A stretch of DNA of 64,000 nucleotides from Cordilura impudica (lineage: Eukaryota; Arthropoda; Insecta; Diptera; Scathophagidae), in assembly GCA_963682025.1 (NCBI GenBank), contig OY821521.1, forward strand, positions 116,777,604 through 116,841,603. The letters run 5' to 3'. Both the position numbers and the translations under genes were made by a program. How positions within the stretch are numbered: the stretch's first letter is position 1; the number at the start of each line of letters is the position of its first letter. The notes under the pieces are model-generated. The model did no database searches, was not told the DNA's origin, and worked only from the letters and a program-made list of their open reading frames with translations. Shown here in pieces: positions 11,630 through 24,287 of the stretch.

Positions 11630-13414
11630 TTAATAATTAAATCCCGAAAAAATAAATGCCCACCTTTGAACACGTGCGGCTGCCATTAATGGCAAGCCCT
11701 GATATTCGCCAAATATTAAAGTCAATGATTTATGATCAGTTCTTAATGTAAAGAAATTTCCAATTAAATTTTGTTTTAATTTCGTTGCACAGAAAATAAT
11801 AGCCAGTGCTTCTTTTTCATGTGTACTGTACTTTTGTTCGGCTTTAGATAAAGCCCTTGATATAAATGCAACTGGTTTAAATATGTTGTTAGGAAATTTA
11901 TGAGATAGTATGCCAGCTATGGCATAATCTGAAGCGTCTGTTGTAAGAAAAATTGGCAACTTTGGGTTGAAGTGTACTAAAACGTTATCCGAAATAATTT
12001 CCTTCTTTATCGTATCATACGCTAATTGACAACTTTCAGACCACTCAAATTTAACATTTTTTTGTAACAAATGATATAAAGGTGTCATAATTTTTGCAAA
12101 ATTATTAACAAATTTTGCGTAATAATTCGCCATGCCTAAAAATGCACCTAATTCCGACACATTATTGAGAACTGGAGCACCCAGCACCGAACTCATTCTT
12201 TCTTCGTTCTTTCTAAGACCAAATTTGTCAATGGTAAAACCTAAGTATGAAATTTCGTTTCTAAAAAATTCACACTTTAATAAATTAAGCGTAAGTCCAG
12301 CCTCCAATAATTTATTCAACACTGATTTCAGATTCTGAATATGTTCCGTTAAATTTTCACCTGATACCGTAATATCATACTGATATACAACTACAAATGT
12401 TATGCCCTGCAATAATTTTGCCATCGTCTTTTGAAATATCGAAGCTTCAGGTTCAATGCCAAAAGGCAAACGTTTCATCTTCAAGGTGCCAATGTGGGTT
12501 GACCATGTACATAGAAGCTGTGATTCATCTTCAAGAATAAGCTGGTTATATGCGTTAGACAAGTCTAGTTTCGAAAAATGTTGACACCCTTGAAGTGAAG
12601 CAACTATATCGTCTATTAAAGGAAGGGGATACTTAAAATCGTTTAAATATTTGTTTATAGTGACTTTATAGTCACCACAAATTCGAATGTCACCATTCGG
12701 CTTTAAAATTGGAACAAGAGGTGTACCCCACTCCGAATGATCCACCCGTTCCAAAACATCATTCGCAATTAATTCCCTTAGGTTATCCTCAATTTTACTT
12801 TTCCAAGCTAATGGCACTGGACGCGGTTTACAAAAGATAGGTTTTGCATCCTTGTCCATGGCCAGAGAAATTTTCCCAAATTTATAACTTCCAAGGCCAC
12901 TACTAAAAACTTCATGAAATTCGTGCTTTATCTGCTCAGTCAAAATGGAATACTGACCAGAACTGATAGAGTTCACCTGAACAAGTTCGAAACCAAATGA
13001 TCTTAAAAAATTTCTACCAAATAAAGTACTTCTATTATCATCTGTCACTACAAGTCTGATTTTTCTCACCTTACCATTATATTCAACTTCTTCATCATAT
13101 TCTCCTAACGCCTTAACTTTGTTTCCATTATAGTAAACATACGGATCAGTATAAGATTTGAGACTTACTTTTTTATTTAATCTGTTAACAAATGATTTCG
13201 TTACCAATGTGCAAGGAGCACCAGAATCGCACACCACATCAATTGGAATACCATCTATTTTAATTGAAACTTTGTAGAGTTCAGTTGAATTGCCACTATC
13301 TTGTAAATTATTTATGCTATAAATAGAAAAATCATTAAAGTTATCATAATCTACACTATTTGAATCTGATACATAATTAACTACTTTTACTTTTCCTCTA
13401 CATACAGATGCCAA
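11630..13414 (-). pseudogene. G2 protease-RT-RNase H, one 594-codon frame with mutated RT box
   Basis: This is the longest open frame of the inactive G1-G3 group. The protease DSGAP, RT FSKLDLSNAYNQL, RNase H LTTDASDYAIAG and RTDHKSL are all in one frame. The catalytic box still reads YQYD (codon 12377-12379), so the product could not polymerise normally. Another private change is GIEPEASIF for GIEPAASIF. The frame ends at the same TAA (11630) as G1 before integrase. Confidence 0.85.
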
Positions 13415-14028
13415 ATGACCAATTTTGCCACAGACATGACATTTGCTCTGTTTAAATCGGCATTCATTTGATTTATGGTTTTGCCAACCAATGTGAGAAC
13501 AGGCCTTAAATTATGTAGTTTGGTCAGCTGCTGCTTGTTGTTTCTTCTTACTACCATAGTCATAGTTATTTTATCTGTTGTTTTTATTGTTGTTGTGCTG
13601 AAAGTTATTGTTGTTGATTTTTTTTTATATTTGCTTTTAATATAAGCAACTTGTACATCATTGTTTGATTCTGTTGACAACTTCATCTCCATTATTAGAG
13701 CTTTTTGTAATGCTGCTTCCATGGTTAATTTCTAGTCTTCTTCGCAAAGTCTCTCAAATATTTTGTTGTTAATTCCCATAATGAAGCGATCTAACACGAA
13801 TGAAATTAAATTTTCACCAAATTTAGATGCAAGTGCTAGCTTTTTTACTCTTGCATGCCAATCTGCTACAGATTCATCGTCAGCTTGCACTGCTGTGTGA
13901 AAGCTTTTACGCTCACGAAAAACTATCGTTGGTGGGGTGTAGTGCTCTTTGAGTAATTTGCAAATTTCTTTGTATGTTCTTGAGACTGGTGTGGCTGGGC
14001 TGCATAAATTATGCAAAGTTTCGTAAGC
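13387..14028 (-). pseudogene. G2 gag, truncated and interrupted
   Basis: The capsid-like frame 13732-14016 ends at the shared TAG. The part downstream stays open as a 111-codon frame (13387-13722) that begins MEAALQKALIMEMKL and then drifts out of frame through the T-rich stretch before the CCHC knuckle. Confidence 0.72.
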
Positions 14029-14432
14029 ATTTGTCTATAAACAAGGAGAACTAATAGAAATCGCATAGATGGGATTAGTGACAAAATAAGTCAATACTTT
14101 GGCAGTAACATTACCGCCCGCCCTGCAGTGTATGTGCAATGAGAGGACAATGAATGTCATAGATACATTTTTCCTTGGGAAAAGGGATAGGAATGAAAAT
14201 AAATTTAAATTTTGTTAACATTGTAAATATTTCAGAGTTTTAATTCAATTTCAGTTAACTTGATTAAATGGTTTTTTTTTTAAGGAAAGTCTTAAAACTA
14301 GGCATTAAAATTCAGATTTAATATAATTATAATTAAAATAAATTATATAATTAAAATAAAACGAGTACGTTTGAATTCTGCTTATGTCTTGATAGTGCCC
14401 CATTTAAAGTTAATTTAATATTCATTAATTAT
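14029..14432 (-). other. Noncoding BEL 3' remnant, unit 2
   Basis: This is a copy of 5332-5736 with only a few base changes. The G-rich tract and TGTTACTGCC order on the minus strand is kept. No gene was seen. Confidence 0.4.
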
Positions 14433-15323
14433 TTAAGTAGGACATGAGCCATAGATAGTCCAACCGAATATGTTGCTCTGAGCAGTTGGAAGCCCAGTTT
14501 TCGAAATAGCCGCTTCACAAATCACTCTCGGATAAAGGTCGACCCCTATAATTATTTCAATTTTTGCTGACTCATAAAACTTAGAATCAGCTAGTAAAAG
14601 ATCCCAAAAGTTTTTCTTAAATGACTCCGCAATGATTGCGCTGGGGTTCGGAGGGTGAGACGATTGTCAACCCGGAATGTTCCTTCGATATTTGAACTAG
14701 AATCAAACCTTGACTTCAATGTCAGTGGACAGATAATCTCATCCTGAAAGGCCAACGTAGTAAAATCATGTTTTTCCACAAATCGTTTGGAGATTCTGCT
14801 AATCGAAGAGCCGGAATCCAGGAGGCAGCGAGCGTGCAAGTTTTCGAACCGATTTTTACTAGCACGGTCGGCAGCAGAATCACACTATTTTGTCTTAAAA
14901 TAGCTGTGAGAGTAGAAGTTTTGGAGATTGCAGGAACCGAAGGGGAAGGGTCTTTAGAACGGCTATTTTTGATGTCGTAGGGGGAGAGGGAGAGCGTGGT
15001 CGTGGGGAATCGGACGAAGCTTGAGAATCTCGGATTAATCGCGGATTCATGTGAAGAAGGGTGTGATGAAATTTTTTACATTTTTTACATCCGTGCATAG
15101 TAAAGCAAGTTCCTTGGGAATGGTCATGGGAGCAATATTTGTGAGTACGGACTATACGGACGCGTTCAGTAATGTTCATTCCCAAGAATTTTCTGCACGT
15201 TCTAAGCGGATTTGGGCGTTTGCAGATGCGACATAGGAACGAATTATACTTTTTAGGAAGCTTCGGTTTACTATTGCGAGGATTTTGTTGCTTAATTTTA
15301 TCATTTGAGTTAGTTTTAGGCAT
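14433..15323 (-). pseudogene. BEL/Pao gag zinc finger and protease, unit 2
   Basis: It matches unit 1 at 5737-6627, including the 11-base insertion that breaks the protease (near 14625). The zinc-finger frame is 14895-15323 and the protease frame with LLDSGSS is 14591-14839. Confidence 0.75.
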
Positions 15324-15363
15324 GATGCTCTGAAAAATATGAACAAAGTCGGAAACGCTATAA

Positions 15364-16840
15364 TTATGACGAAGGATATAATGGAATTAATTTAGTGATG
15401 GGTCTGGCAATTGTGCCTCTTTGGTTTATTACATCAGCGACCCTTACACGTTTATCAGAACCTAAGTAAACTTTAACTATTCTGCCAAGGCGCCAATAAT
15501 TTGGTGGAAGATTTTCATCCTTGATAACAACAAGAGAGTTTTCTTTCAAATTTTCTTCTGGCATCTGCCACTTAATGCGTTTTTGAAGTTCCTTAAGGTA
15601 CTCAGTTTTCCAGCGATAACAAATATGCTGGAGAACTAGCTTCATCCTCTGCCAGCGATTACGGATGGAAGGAGGTGGTTCATTGATTAGCGGATCTATC
15701 GGTGCTAAAATCGGAGAACCAACGAGAAAATGTCTTGGTGTCAAAGCGGAAAAATCTGATTGGGCATGGGACATAGGAGACAAAGGACGAGAATTAAGGC
15801 AAGCTTCAATCCTGGATAGCAAGGTCGAAAACTCTTCCAATGTATATTTAAAACAACCAGAGACCTTTCGAAAGTGGGATTTAAAACTTTTTACTCCAGC
15901 CTCCCATAATCCACCCATATGGGGAGCACCTGGAAGAATAAAATGGCAAATGATATTTTGATGAGCGTAACTAGCGCTTACAGCTTGATGCGAAGTTTGG
16001 AGGAACTCTTTAGCAAGAATTTTTGACGCGCCAACGAACGTTGTACCATTATCAGAGTGGAGATGAAGAGAACAGCCACGACGAGATACAGAACGATTGG
16101 CTTTAGTCGAAAAACATACAAAGACACACACGTAACCTTTGGTAATTCGACAAGTTCGGCCAGTATAACTCTTTATGTCAAATGGTCCGGCAAAGTCTAG
16201 GCCCGTATGCGTGAAGGGGCGGGAAATTTCAGACCTCTCAGGAGGTAAAACAGCCATTAGTTAGTTTTGACGCCTTTTTTGTATAAAATGCAAGGCTTGC
16301 ATTTATTAATTGAGGCTTTTATTAAGTTTTTACTTTTGGAATCCAATATTGTGATCGAACAATTCGAAGGAAAAGTTGGTTTCCACCATGTAAACTAATA
16401 TCATGAAGAAATCGGATTAGGAGCCGGGAATATTGGGAATCATAATGAAGTATAATTGGGTGTTTTTCAGATAGGATAGCCCTGGCGAGAATTCGAGCCT
16501 ACCACATGAACGAGAAATACCTTTATGATCTAAAAATGGATTGAAATTAAGAATATTGCTTGAAGAAGCTATCGACTGTTTGGAGGACAGTGCTTTATAT
16601 TCATTTGGATAATAAGCCTTTTGAGATGTGGATATAAGCCAACCACGACCCACTGTTATTTCCGAACTTGTAATGTCATGAGATTTTTTGGCAAAGTTAG
16701 AACGGTATTTAGGATGTGTGTAGAAGAAAAACCTGTAACCATAAGCGATTACTCGCATTGCCCTTGAAAAGGAATTGTTAAGACAACTGTGCATTAGCAC
16801 AGTTTTTAAGAAATGAGAAGAGATTACTTCATTCACCCAT
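15364..16840 (-). pseudogene. BEL/Pao integrase, unit 2, core and C-terminal domain in one frame
   Basis: The 297-codon frame 15364-16257 keeps the three catalytic residues (TGLDFAGPF, SDNGTTF, GGLWEAGVK). It also keeps the full C-terminal DUF5641-type domain (NYWRLGRIVKVYLG, RPITKLIPL) and ends PLYPSS. The upstream zinc region (16417-16836) is out of frame with it: one base is missing near 16470, and there is a stop near 16260. On the minus strand the gag zinc-finger frame starts only about 40 bases after the integrase stop. Confidence 0.82.
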
Positions 16841-16841
16841 T

Positions 16842-18686
16842 TTTAAAGGCGAATATGATGGAGTTATTCAAGAATATGGTCATTTGGATCATATGTTTAA
16901 AGTTTCAACTCCTGCATTTTCCCCTACTCCTTAGCACTATTATTTGCTCACCACGCGGTTATTAAACCTGAAAGCACAACTACGAAAGTTCGCGTAGTTT
17001 TTAATGATTCATCGCGGTCTTCCAATGGGTTAAGTCTGAATAATATACTTCATATAGGTCCGGTTTTACAAACTGATTTAACTCTTCTTATTCTAAAGTG
17101 GCGTATTTCCGATGTGTTCAATGCTGACATACAAAAGATGTATCGTCAGATATTAGTTGCTCCAGAACACACACACTCCTTTTCAGAGAATTTTATTCCG
17201 ACAAGACCCAAGTGAGGTTATCCAGGACTTTCAACTGGAAACAGTTACGTTCGGGGTCAATTGTGGCCCATACCTCGCAATTTGAACGATTATCCAACTA
17301 GCTGATGATGTTCGATCCATATATCCACTCGCCAGCAATATTCTCCGAGATTCTATGTATGTAGATGATGTATTAGCTGGAGCTCATTCCATTCAAGATG
17401 CTTTGGAGGCCAAAAATCAGCTTATTCGTGCTCTAGACTCAGCCGGATTTTCACTACGGAAGTGGACAGCGAACTCCAAGGATGTCCTAGCTGATATACC
17501 CTCTGAGCCCTTACTGAATGAAGATTTTTTGGATTTCGAGCATAGCAGTTCAGCAAAAACACTTGGCATCTGGTGGAACGCAAGTACAGATTCCTTCTAT
17601 TTTGCAGCAAACCAATTTCCGGAATCATCGAACTATACAAAACGTGAAGTTTTCCCCAAGTTTTCCTGCTGGCTGGTTGTCACCTGCGTTGTTCTGGTGA
17701 AGATATTAATGCAACAAATATGGATTGAACGTACCGACTGGGATGATATCCTCTCTCCCACGTCTCTTTCGCAGTGGAAAACTTTCCAATCGGATTATTC
17801 ATTTATTAATGATATCCGCATTCCTCGATGGATCGATTTAACATAAACCGCTGAAATCCAATTCCACGGATTCTGCGATGCATCCGAAAAAGCATACGCA
17901 GCAGTCTTATATGTTCGAATAGTGAACGGTAGTTCTATAAAAACCCACTTGGTGTCTTCTAAAACAAAAGTAGCTCCAGTAAAAACTTTGTCTATTTCAA
18001 GATTAGAGCTTTGGGGTGCTGTCCTTCTTGCAGAAATGATTGACAGTCTTCTTCCGCGATTAGAGGTAGAAAAATATTCAATTTTTTGTTGGACTGACTC
18101 CACCATTGTTCTTTCGTGGCTAGCTAAACCCCCATGTTCATGGTTAACCTTTGTCGCAAATAGGGTTTCCAAAATTATCCAGATAATTGATCCAAGACAC
18201 TGGTACCATGTTTCTTCCGAAAATAATCCGGCGGATTTGGCAAGTCGAGGGCTTTTTCCGCAAGATATAGATAATGAGCTTTGGTGGTATGGACCGAAAT
18301 GGCTTAAAGAGAATAGTATTTTTAATCCAAATTCCGAGCCTCGTATTGCAGAAGAAACATGTTTGGAAAGAAAAACGTTCCAATAGGTCATAAAATTTTT
18401 TACAGTAGGCAAAGTTAGCATTAACAGTTTTCCTTTCCAAATATGCTTCATCGCGGTCTTCCAATGTGTTAAGTGTGAATGATATATTTCATATAGGTCC
18501 GGTTTTAAAAAACTGATTTATCTCTTCTTATTCTAAAGTGGCGTTTTTCCGATATGTGTTCAATGCTGACATACAAAAGATGTACCGTCAAATATTAGTT
18601 GATCCAGAACACACTCCTTTTCAGAAAATTTTATTCCGACAAGACCCAAGTGAGGTTAGCCAGGACTTTGAACTGAAAACAGTTAC
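16842..18686 (+). pseudogene. BEL/Pao RT-RNase H plus repeated RT start, unit 3
   Basis: The RT box YVDDV is at about 17356. The frame 17355-17846 runs through into RNase H because 15 bases after TTCCCCAA are missing; unit 4 shares that deletion. A TAA at 17844-17846 (AACATAAACC) precedes FCDAS. RNase H continues at 17922-18386, with RLELWGA for RLELCGA. The repeated RT start occupies about 18450-18686 and meets the G3 LTR. Confidence 0.8.
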
Positions 18687-19089
18687 TGTAATGTATTGAA
18701 ACACTTGAAGTTTGTTTAACAACAAACTTTTATTGATATTGTAAATAACTAGAAGGCTATGAGATTAACGTGAGAAAAGCTTAATCCTAAGATAATGTTA
18801 ATTACAGAGTTGGAGATGCGCTTATGCAAATAATATATAACACGCCTCCACTTAAATTTGTTCATTAGTATTTATCAAATTGTTTTAAATTTTTATAAAC
18901 ATTAATTAACTTTATATACATATACAATTACTGTATTAAATTATATACTCATATTTATAATTATTAATTATACATTTTTTTTACATAAATTCATAAAATA
19001 TATTTATTATTTCGATTCTATAAGAATTCAGTTCAGATTTGAAATTCATAAATTATACAATAGTTTATAAAAATAGTTTCTTTTTTTAT

Positions 19090-20563
19090 TCATTGTTTAT
19101 ATATTTTCCTTTCCTTGGGTCTTAAAACCCTTGTGCATATATTTTTGTTTTGTCTTTCCTGAATTTCATCTGACAAGTTTTTATTAATATCTGAATTTAT
19201 AACCTCAGTTTCTATATCAATTTCTGAATTTGGTTTATGTACATTTTTGTTCTTTAATTCTACGGAATTATTATTTTGTGACTGTTCAACTGATGCACTT
19301 GTATTTTTATTTGAACATGATGGTGGCTCTGGCAACATGGAATCATCATTAACGTTTTGATTTTCCGTCGGACCTGCCCTAATCTGATCAGTATGTCTCT
19401 TTATAATTCTACCGTTCGAAAGAATACATTGATATGAACGTGGACCCGTTGTATCACCAATAATAGCCGGGGCCCATGACTCCTTGTTTACATTTGTATA
19501 ATCTCTAATAAAAACATTTTGATCCTTCCTTAAATTGACTAACCTCTTACCCTTATAATTAGAAACGTTTTTCATCTGCTTCTCTAATATCCTATTTTCA
19601 ATGAGAGGAGGTTTAATTAGATCAAATCGTGTTCTAATTGATCTTTCAATAAAAAACTTAGCTGGGCTTTCATCCGTTGAGCTGTGTTTCATATTACGAT
19701 AGTCCATTAAAAATCGGTTTAAAATCACATCAATATTCTCGTCTTTACCAGAATCTAAATTCGCATAAATGGATTTTTTTAATGTCTTGACAAAATTCTC
19801 CGCCTGGCCGTTTGTTGCTGGATGTCCAGGAACAGTCAATATATGTCTGATACCATGTTTTAAAATAAAATTCTTAAATTCGCCTGTGACAAACTGTCTA
19901 CCGTTATCACTTACAATCGTATAAGGAATACCGAAACGGCAAAAAATTCACTTAATTTCATTATTACAAAATTGAAGTGATATCCTTTGTCTTAAAAACT
20001 TCTACCCATTTTGAATATGAGTCTATAATTATAAAAAAATGACAATTCCTGATTGGACCCGCAAAGTCTATGTGAATCCGTTGCCACACAGAGCTTGTAG
20101 GACTCCATGGTATGAGCACACTCTTTTCCGGACTATCAATGAGTTTCTGACACGAAATACAGGATTTGACCAAATTTTCAATATCATTATCAAGCTTGGG
20201 CCACCAGACAAATGACCTGGCTAGCGCTTTGGTCTTAACTATGCCCAAGTGAGATTCATGCAATAGCCGAAGTATTGATTTCCTTAATTTTTCCGGTACT
20301 ATAACTCTATAGCCACATAATACACAGTCATGATCCACGGTTAGCTCAATATCCTTACTTGTAAATGTCTTAAACTCTTCACCTTTTAATTCCCAAATTC
20401 TACCCATTCGAACAAATTCACATACCTTAGATAGAATACGATCACGCTGAGTTTCACGGACTATGTCTCTAAAGTCTAGGTTCAAAATATTCTCCTTCTG
20501 TATATAGTTTACGAAGGTACTATCATCGGTGTCATTGACGCCATTTTTCCTCAGTTGAGGCAT
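19090..20563 (-). pseudogene. G3 integrase, frameshifted
   Basis: Frames 19964-20563 (zinc module, IHIDFAGP) and 19090-19839 (NGQAENF, C-terminal domain) are separated by single-base losses near 19950 and 19975. Integrase matches G1 (PKLDNDIEN, LIDSPEKS). Confidence 0.82.
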
Positions 20564-20717
20564 TCGCGATAAATAGTCGGTTTCATTCGATTGACCCTTA
20601 ACAAATTCTATTTAATAATTAAATCCCGAAAGAATAAATTCCCACCTTTGAACACGTGCGGCTGCCATTAATGGCAAGCCCTTATATTCGCCAAATATTA
20701 AAGTCAATGATTTATGA

Positions 20718-22365
20718 TCAGTTCTTAATGTAAAGAAATTTTCCAATTAAATTTTGTTTTAATTTCGTTACACAGAAAATAATAGCCAGTGCTTCCTTTT
20801 CATGTGTATTGTACTTTTGTTCGGCTTTAGGTAAAGCCCTTGATATAAATGCAACTGGTTTAAATATGTTGTTAGGAAATTTATGAGATAGTATGCCAGC
20901 TATGGCATAATCTGAAGCGTCTGTTGTAAGAAAAATTGGCAACTTTGGGTTGAAGTGTACTAAAACGTTATCCGAAATAATTTCCTTCTTTATCGTATCA
21001 TACGCTAATTGACAACTTTCAGACCACTCAAATTTAACATTTTTTTGTAACAAATGTAAAGGTGTCATAATTTTTGCAAAATTATTAACAAATTTTGCGT
21101 AATAATTCGCCATGCCTAAAAATGCACCTAATTCCGACACATTATTGAGAACTGGAACACCCAGCACCGAACTCATTCTTTCTAAGACCGTATGAAGTAT
21201 GAAATTTCGTTTCTAAAAAATTCGCACTTTAATAAATTAAGCGTAAGTCCAGCCTGCAATAATTTATTCAACACTGATTTCAGATTCTGAATATGTTCCG
21301 TTAAATTTTCACCTGATACCGTAATATCATACTGATATACAACTACAAATGTTATGCCCTGCAATAATTTTGCCATCATCTTTTGAAATATCGAAGCTGC
21401 AGGTTCAATGCCAAAAGGCAAACGTTTCATCTTCAAGGTGCCAATGTGGGTTGACCATGTACATAGAAGTTGTGATTCATCTTCAAGAATAAGCTGGTTA
21501 TATGCGTTAGACAAGTCTAGTTTCGAAAAATGTTGACACCCTTGAAGTGAAGCAACTATCTCGTCTATTAAAGGAAGGGGATATTAAAAATCGTTTAAAT
21601 ATTTGTTTATAGTGACTTTATAGTCACCACAAATTCGAATGTCACCATTCGGCTTTAAAATTGGAACAAGAGGTGTACCCCACTCCGAATGATCCACCCG
21701 TTCCAAAACATCATTCGCAATTAATTCCCTTAGGTTATCCTCAATTTTACTTTTCCAAGCTAATGGCACTGGACGTGGTTTACAAAAGATAGGTTTTGCA
21801 TCCTTGTCCATGGCCAGAGAAATTTTCCCAAATTTATAACTTCCAAGGCCACTACTAAAAACTTCATGAAATTCATGCTTTATCTGCTCAGTCAAAATGG
21901 AATACTGACCAGAACTGATAGAGTTCACCTGAACAAGTTCGAAACCAAATGATCTTAAAAAATTTCTACCAAATAAAGTACTTCTATTATCATCTGTCAC
22001 TACAAGTCTGATTTTTCTCACCTTACCATTATATTCAACTTCTTCATCATATTCTCCTAACGCCTTAACTTTGTTTCCATTATAGTAAACATACGGATCA
22101 GTATAAGATTTGAGACTTACTTTTTTATTTAATCTGTTAACAAATGATTTCGTTACCAATGTGCAAGGAGCACCAGAATCGCACGCCACATCAATTGGAA
22201 TACCATCTATTTTAATTGAAACTTTGTAGAGTTCAGTTGAATTGCCACTATCTTTTAAATTATTTATGCTATAAAGTTATCATAATCTACACTATTTGAA
22301 TCTGATACATAATTAACTACTTTTACTTTTCCTCTACATACAGATGCCAAATGACCAATTTTGCC
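20718..22365 (-). pseudogene. G3 protease-RT-RNase H, multiply broken
   Basis: Protease and the RT start are at 21584-22189, the RT middle with YQYD (codon 21329-21331) at 21182-21514, and the RT end with RNase H at 20718-21176. The breaks are a one-base loss near 21583, about 40 bases lost at 21181, and 3 bases lost near 21055. About 15 bases are also missing near 22275 before the protease; G4 shares that loss. The protease reads VACDSGAP where G1 has VVCDSGAP. Confidence 0.82.
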
Positions 22366-22666
22366 ACAGACATGACATTTGCTCTCTTTAAATCGGCATT
22401 CATTTGATTTATGGTTTTGCCAACCAAAGTGAAAACAGGCCTTAAATTATGTAGTTTGGTCAGCTGCTGCTTGTTGTTTCTTCTTACTACCATAGTCATA
22501 GTTATTTTGTCTGTTGTTTTTATTGTTGTTGTGCTGAAAGTTATTGTTGTTGATTTTTTTTTATATATGCTTTAATATAAGCAACTTGTACATCATTGTT
22601 TGATTTTGTTGACAACTTCATCTCCATTATTAGAGCTTTTTGTAATGCTGCTTCCATGGTTAATTT

Positions 22667-22963
22667 CTAGTCTTCTTCGCAAAGTCTCTCAAATATTTTG
22701 TTGTTAATTCCCATAATGAAGCGATCTACCACGAATGAGTTTAAATTTTCACCAAATTTAGATGCAAGTGCTAGCTTTTTTACTCTTGCATGCCAATCTG
22801 CTACAGATTCATCGTCAGCTTGCACTGCTGTGTGAAAGCTTTTACGCTCACGAAAAACTATCGTTGGTGGGGTGTAGTGCTCTTTGAGTAATTTGCAAAT
22901 TTCTTTGTATGTTCTTGAGACTGGTGTGGCTGGGCTGCATAAATTATGCAAAGTTTCGTATGC
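22667..22963 (-). pseudogene. G3 gag fragment
   Basis: The capsid-like frame 22667-22951 ends in the shared TAG. Downstream zinc-knuckle sequence continues to about 22330 out of frame. Confidence 0.72.
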
Positions 22964-23368
22964 ATTTGTCTATAAACAAGGAGAACTAATAGAAATCGCA
23001 TAGATGGGATTAGTGACAAAATAAGTCAATACTTTGGCAGTAACATTACCGCCCGCCCTGCAGTGTATGTGCAATGAGAGGACAATGAATGTCATAGATA
23101 CATTTTTCCTTGAGAAAAGGGATAGGAATGAAAATAAATTTAAATTTTGTTAACATTATAAATATTTCAGAGTTTTAATTCAATTTCAGTTAACTTGATT
23201 AAATGGTTTTTTTTTTTAAGGAAAGTCTTAAAACTAGGCATTAAAATTCAGATTTAATATAATTATAATTAAAATAAATTATATAAATAAAATAAAACGA
23301 GTACGTTTGAATTCTGCTTATGTCTTGATAGTGCCCCATTTAAAGTTAATTTAATTTTCATTTATTAT
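22964..23368 (-). other. Noncoding BEL 3' remnant, unit 3
   Basis: This is the third copy of the 5332-5736 block, and no gene was seen. After it the array changes: the next G copy (G4) has its true 5' end, and the block does not recur. Confidence 0.4.
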
Positions 23369-24246
23369 TTAAGTAGGACATGAGCCATAGATAGTCCAAC
23401 CCAATATGGTGCTCTGAGCAGTTGAAAGCCCAGTTTTCGAAATAGCCCCTTCACAAATCACTCTCGGATAAAGGTCGACCCCTATAATTATTTCAATTTT
23501 TGCTGACTCATAAAACTTAGAATCAGCTAGTAAAAGATCCCGAAAGTTTTTCTTAAATGATTGCGCTGGGGTTCGGAGGGTGAGACGATTGTCAACCCGG
23601 AATGTTCCTTCGATATTTGAACTAGAGTCAAACCTTGACTTCAATGTCAGTGGACAGATAGTCTCATCCTGAAAGGTCAACGTAGTAAAATCATGTTTTT
23701 CCACAAATCGTTTGGAGATTCTGCTAATCGAAGAGCCGGAATCCAGGAGGCAGCGAGCGTGCAAGTTTTCGAACCGATTTTTACTAGCACGGCCGGCAGC
23801 AGAATCACACTATTTTGTCTTAAAATAGCTGTGAGAGTAGAAGTTTTGGAGATTGCAGGAACCCAAGGGGAAGGGTCTTTAGAACGGCTATTTTTGATGT
23901 CGTAGGGGGAGAAGGAGAGCGTGGTCGTGGGGAATCGGACGAAGCTGGAGAATCTCGGATTAATCGCGGATTCACGTGAAGAAGGGTGTGATGAAATTTT
24001 TCACATTTTTTACATCCGTGCGTATAAAGCAAGTTCCTTGGGAATGGTCATGGGAGCAATATTTGTGAGTACGGACTATACGGACGCGTTCAGTAATGTT
24101 CATTCTCAAGAATTTTCTGCACGTTCTAAGCGGATGTGGGCGTTCGCAGATGCGACATAGGAACTAATTATACTTTTTAGGAAGCTTCGGTTTACTATTG
24201 CGAGGATTTTGTTGCTTAATTTTATCATTTCAGTTAGTTTTAGGCA
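23369..24246 (-). pseudogene. BEL/Pao gag zinc finger and protease, unit 3 (best protease)
   Basis: The protease frame 23369-23764 (131 codons) is the most complete one. It has LLDSGSS and, near the end, IIIGVDLYP and STILGWTIYG, characteristic of the BEL protease end. It lacks the 11-base insertion seen in units 1 and 2, so it looks closest to the ancestral state. The zinc-finger part (23820-24246) is frameshifted near 24025. It stops at a TAA just after the protease; no RT follows on this strand. Confidence 0.78.
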
Positions 24247-24287
24247 TGATGCTCTGGAAAATATGAACAAAGTCGGAAACGCTATAA

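Larger units (their letters stand above)
9713..14028 (-). mobile_element. Ty3/gypsy element G, copy 2 (5' end missing)
   Basis: It has the same organisation and the same truncated 5' end as G1 (here GTTTCGTAAGC). The 3' LTR is 9713-9868. Base differences show it to be a mosaic: the left part up to about 11385 matches G4/G5, and the part right of about 11415 matches G1/G3, including the mutated RT box. Confidence 0.85.
18687..22963 (-). mobile_element. Ty3/gypsy element G, copy 3 (5' end missing)
   Basis: It has the same layout and truncation point as G1 (GTTTCGTATGC). The 3' LTR is 18687-18842. It is the most broken copy, with new deletions in RT and in the protease leader. Confidence 0.85.
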
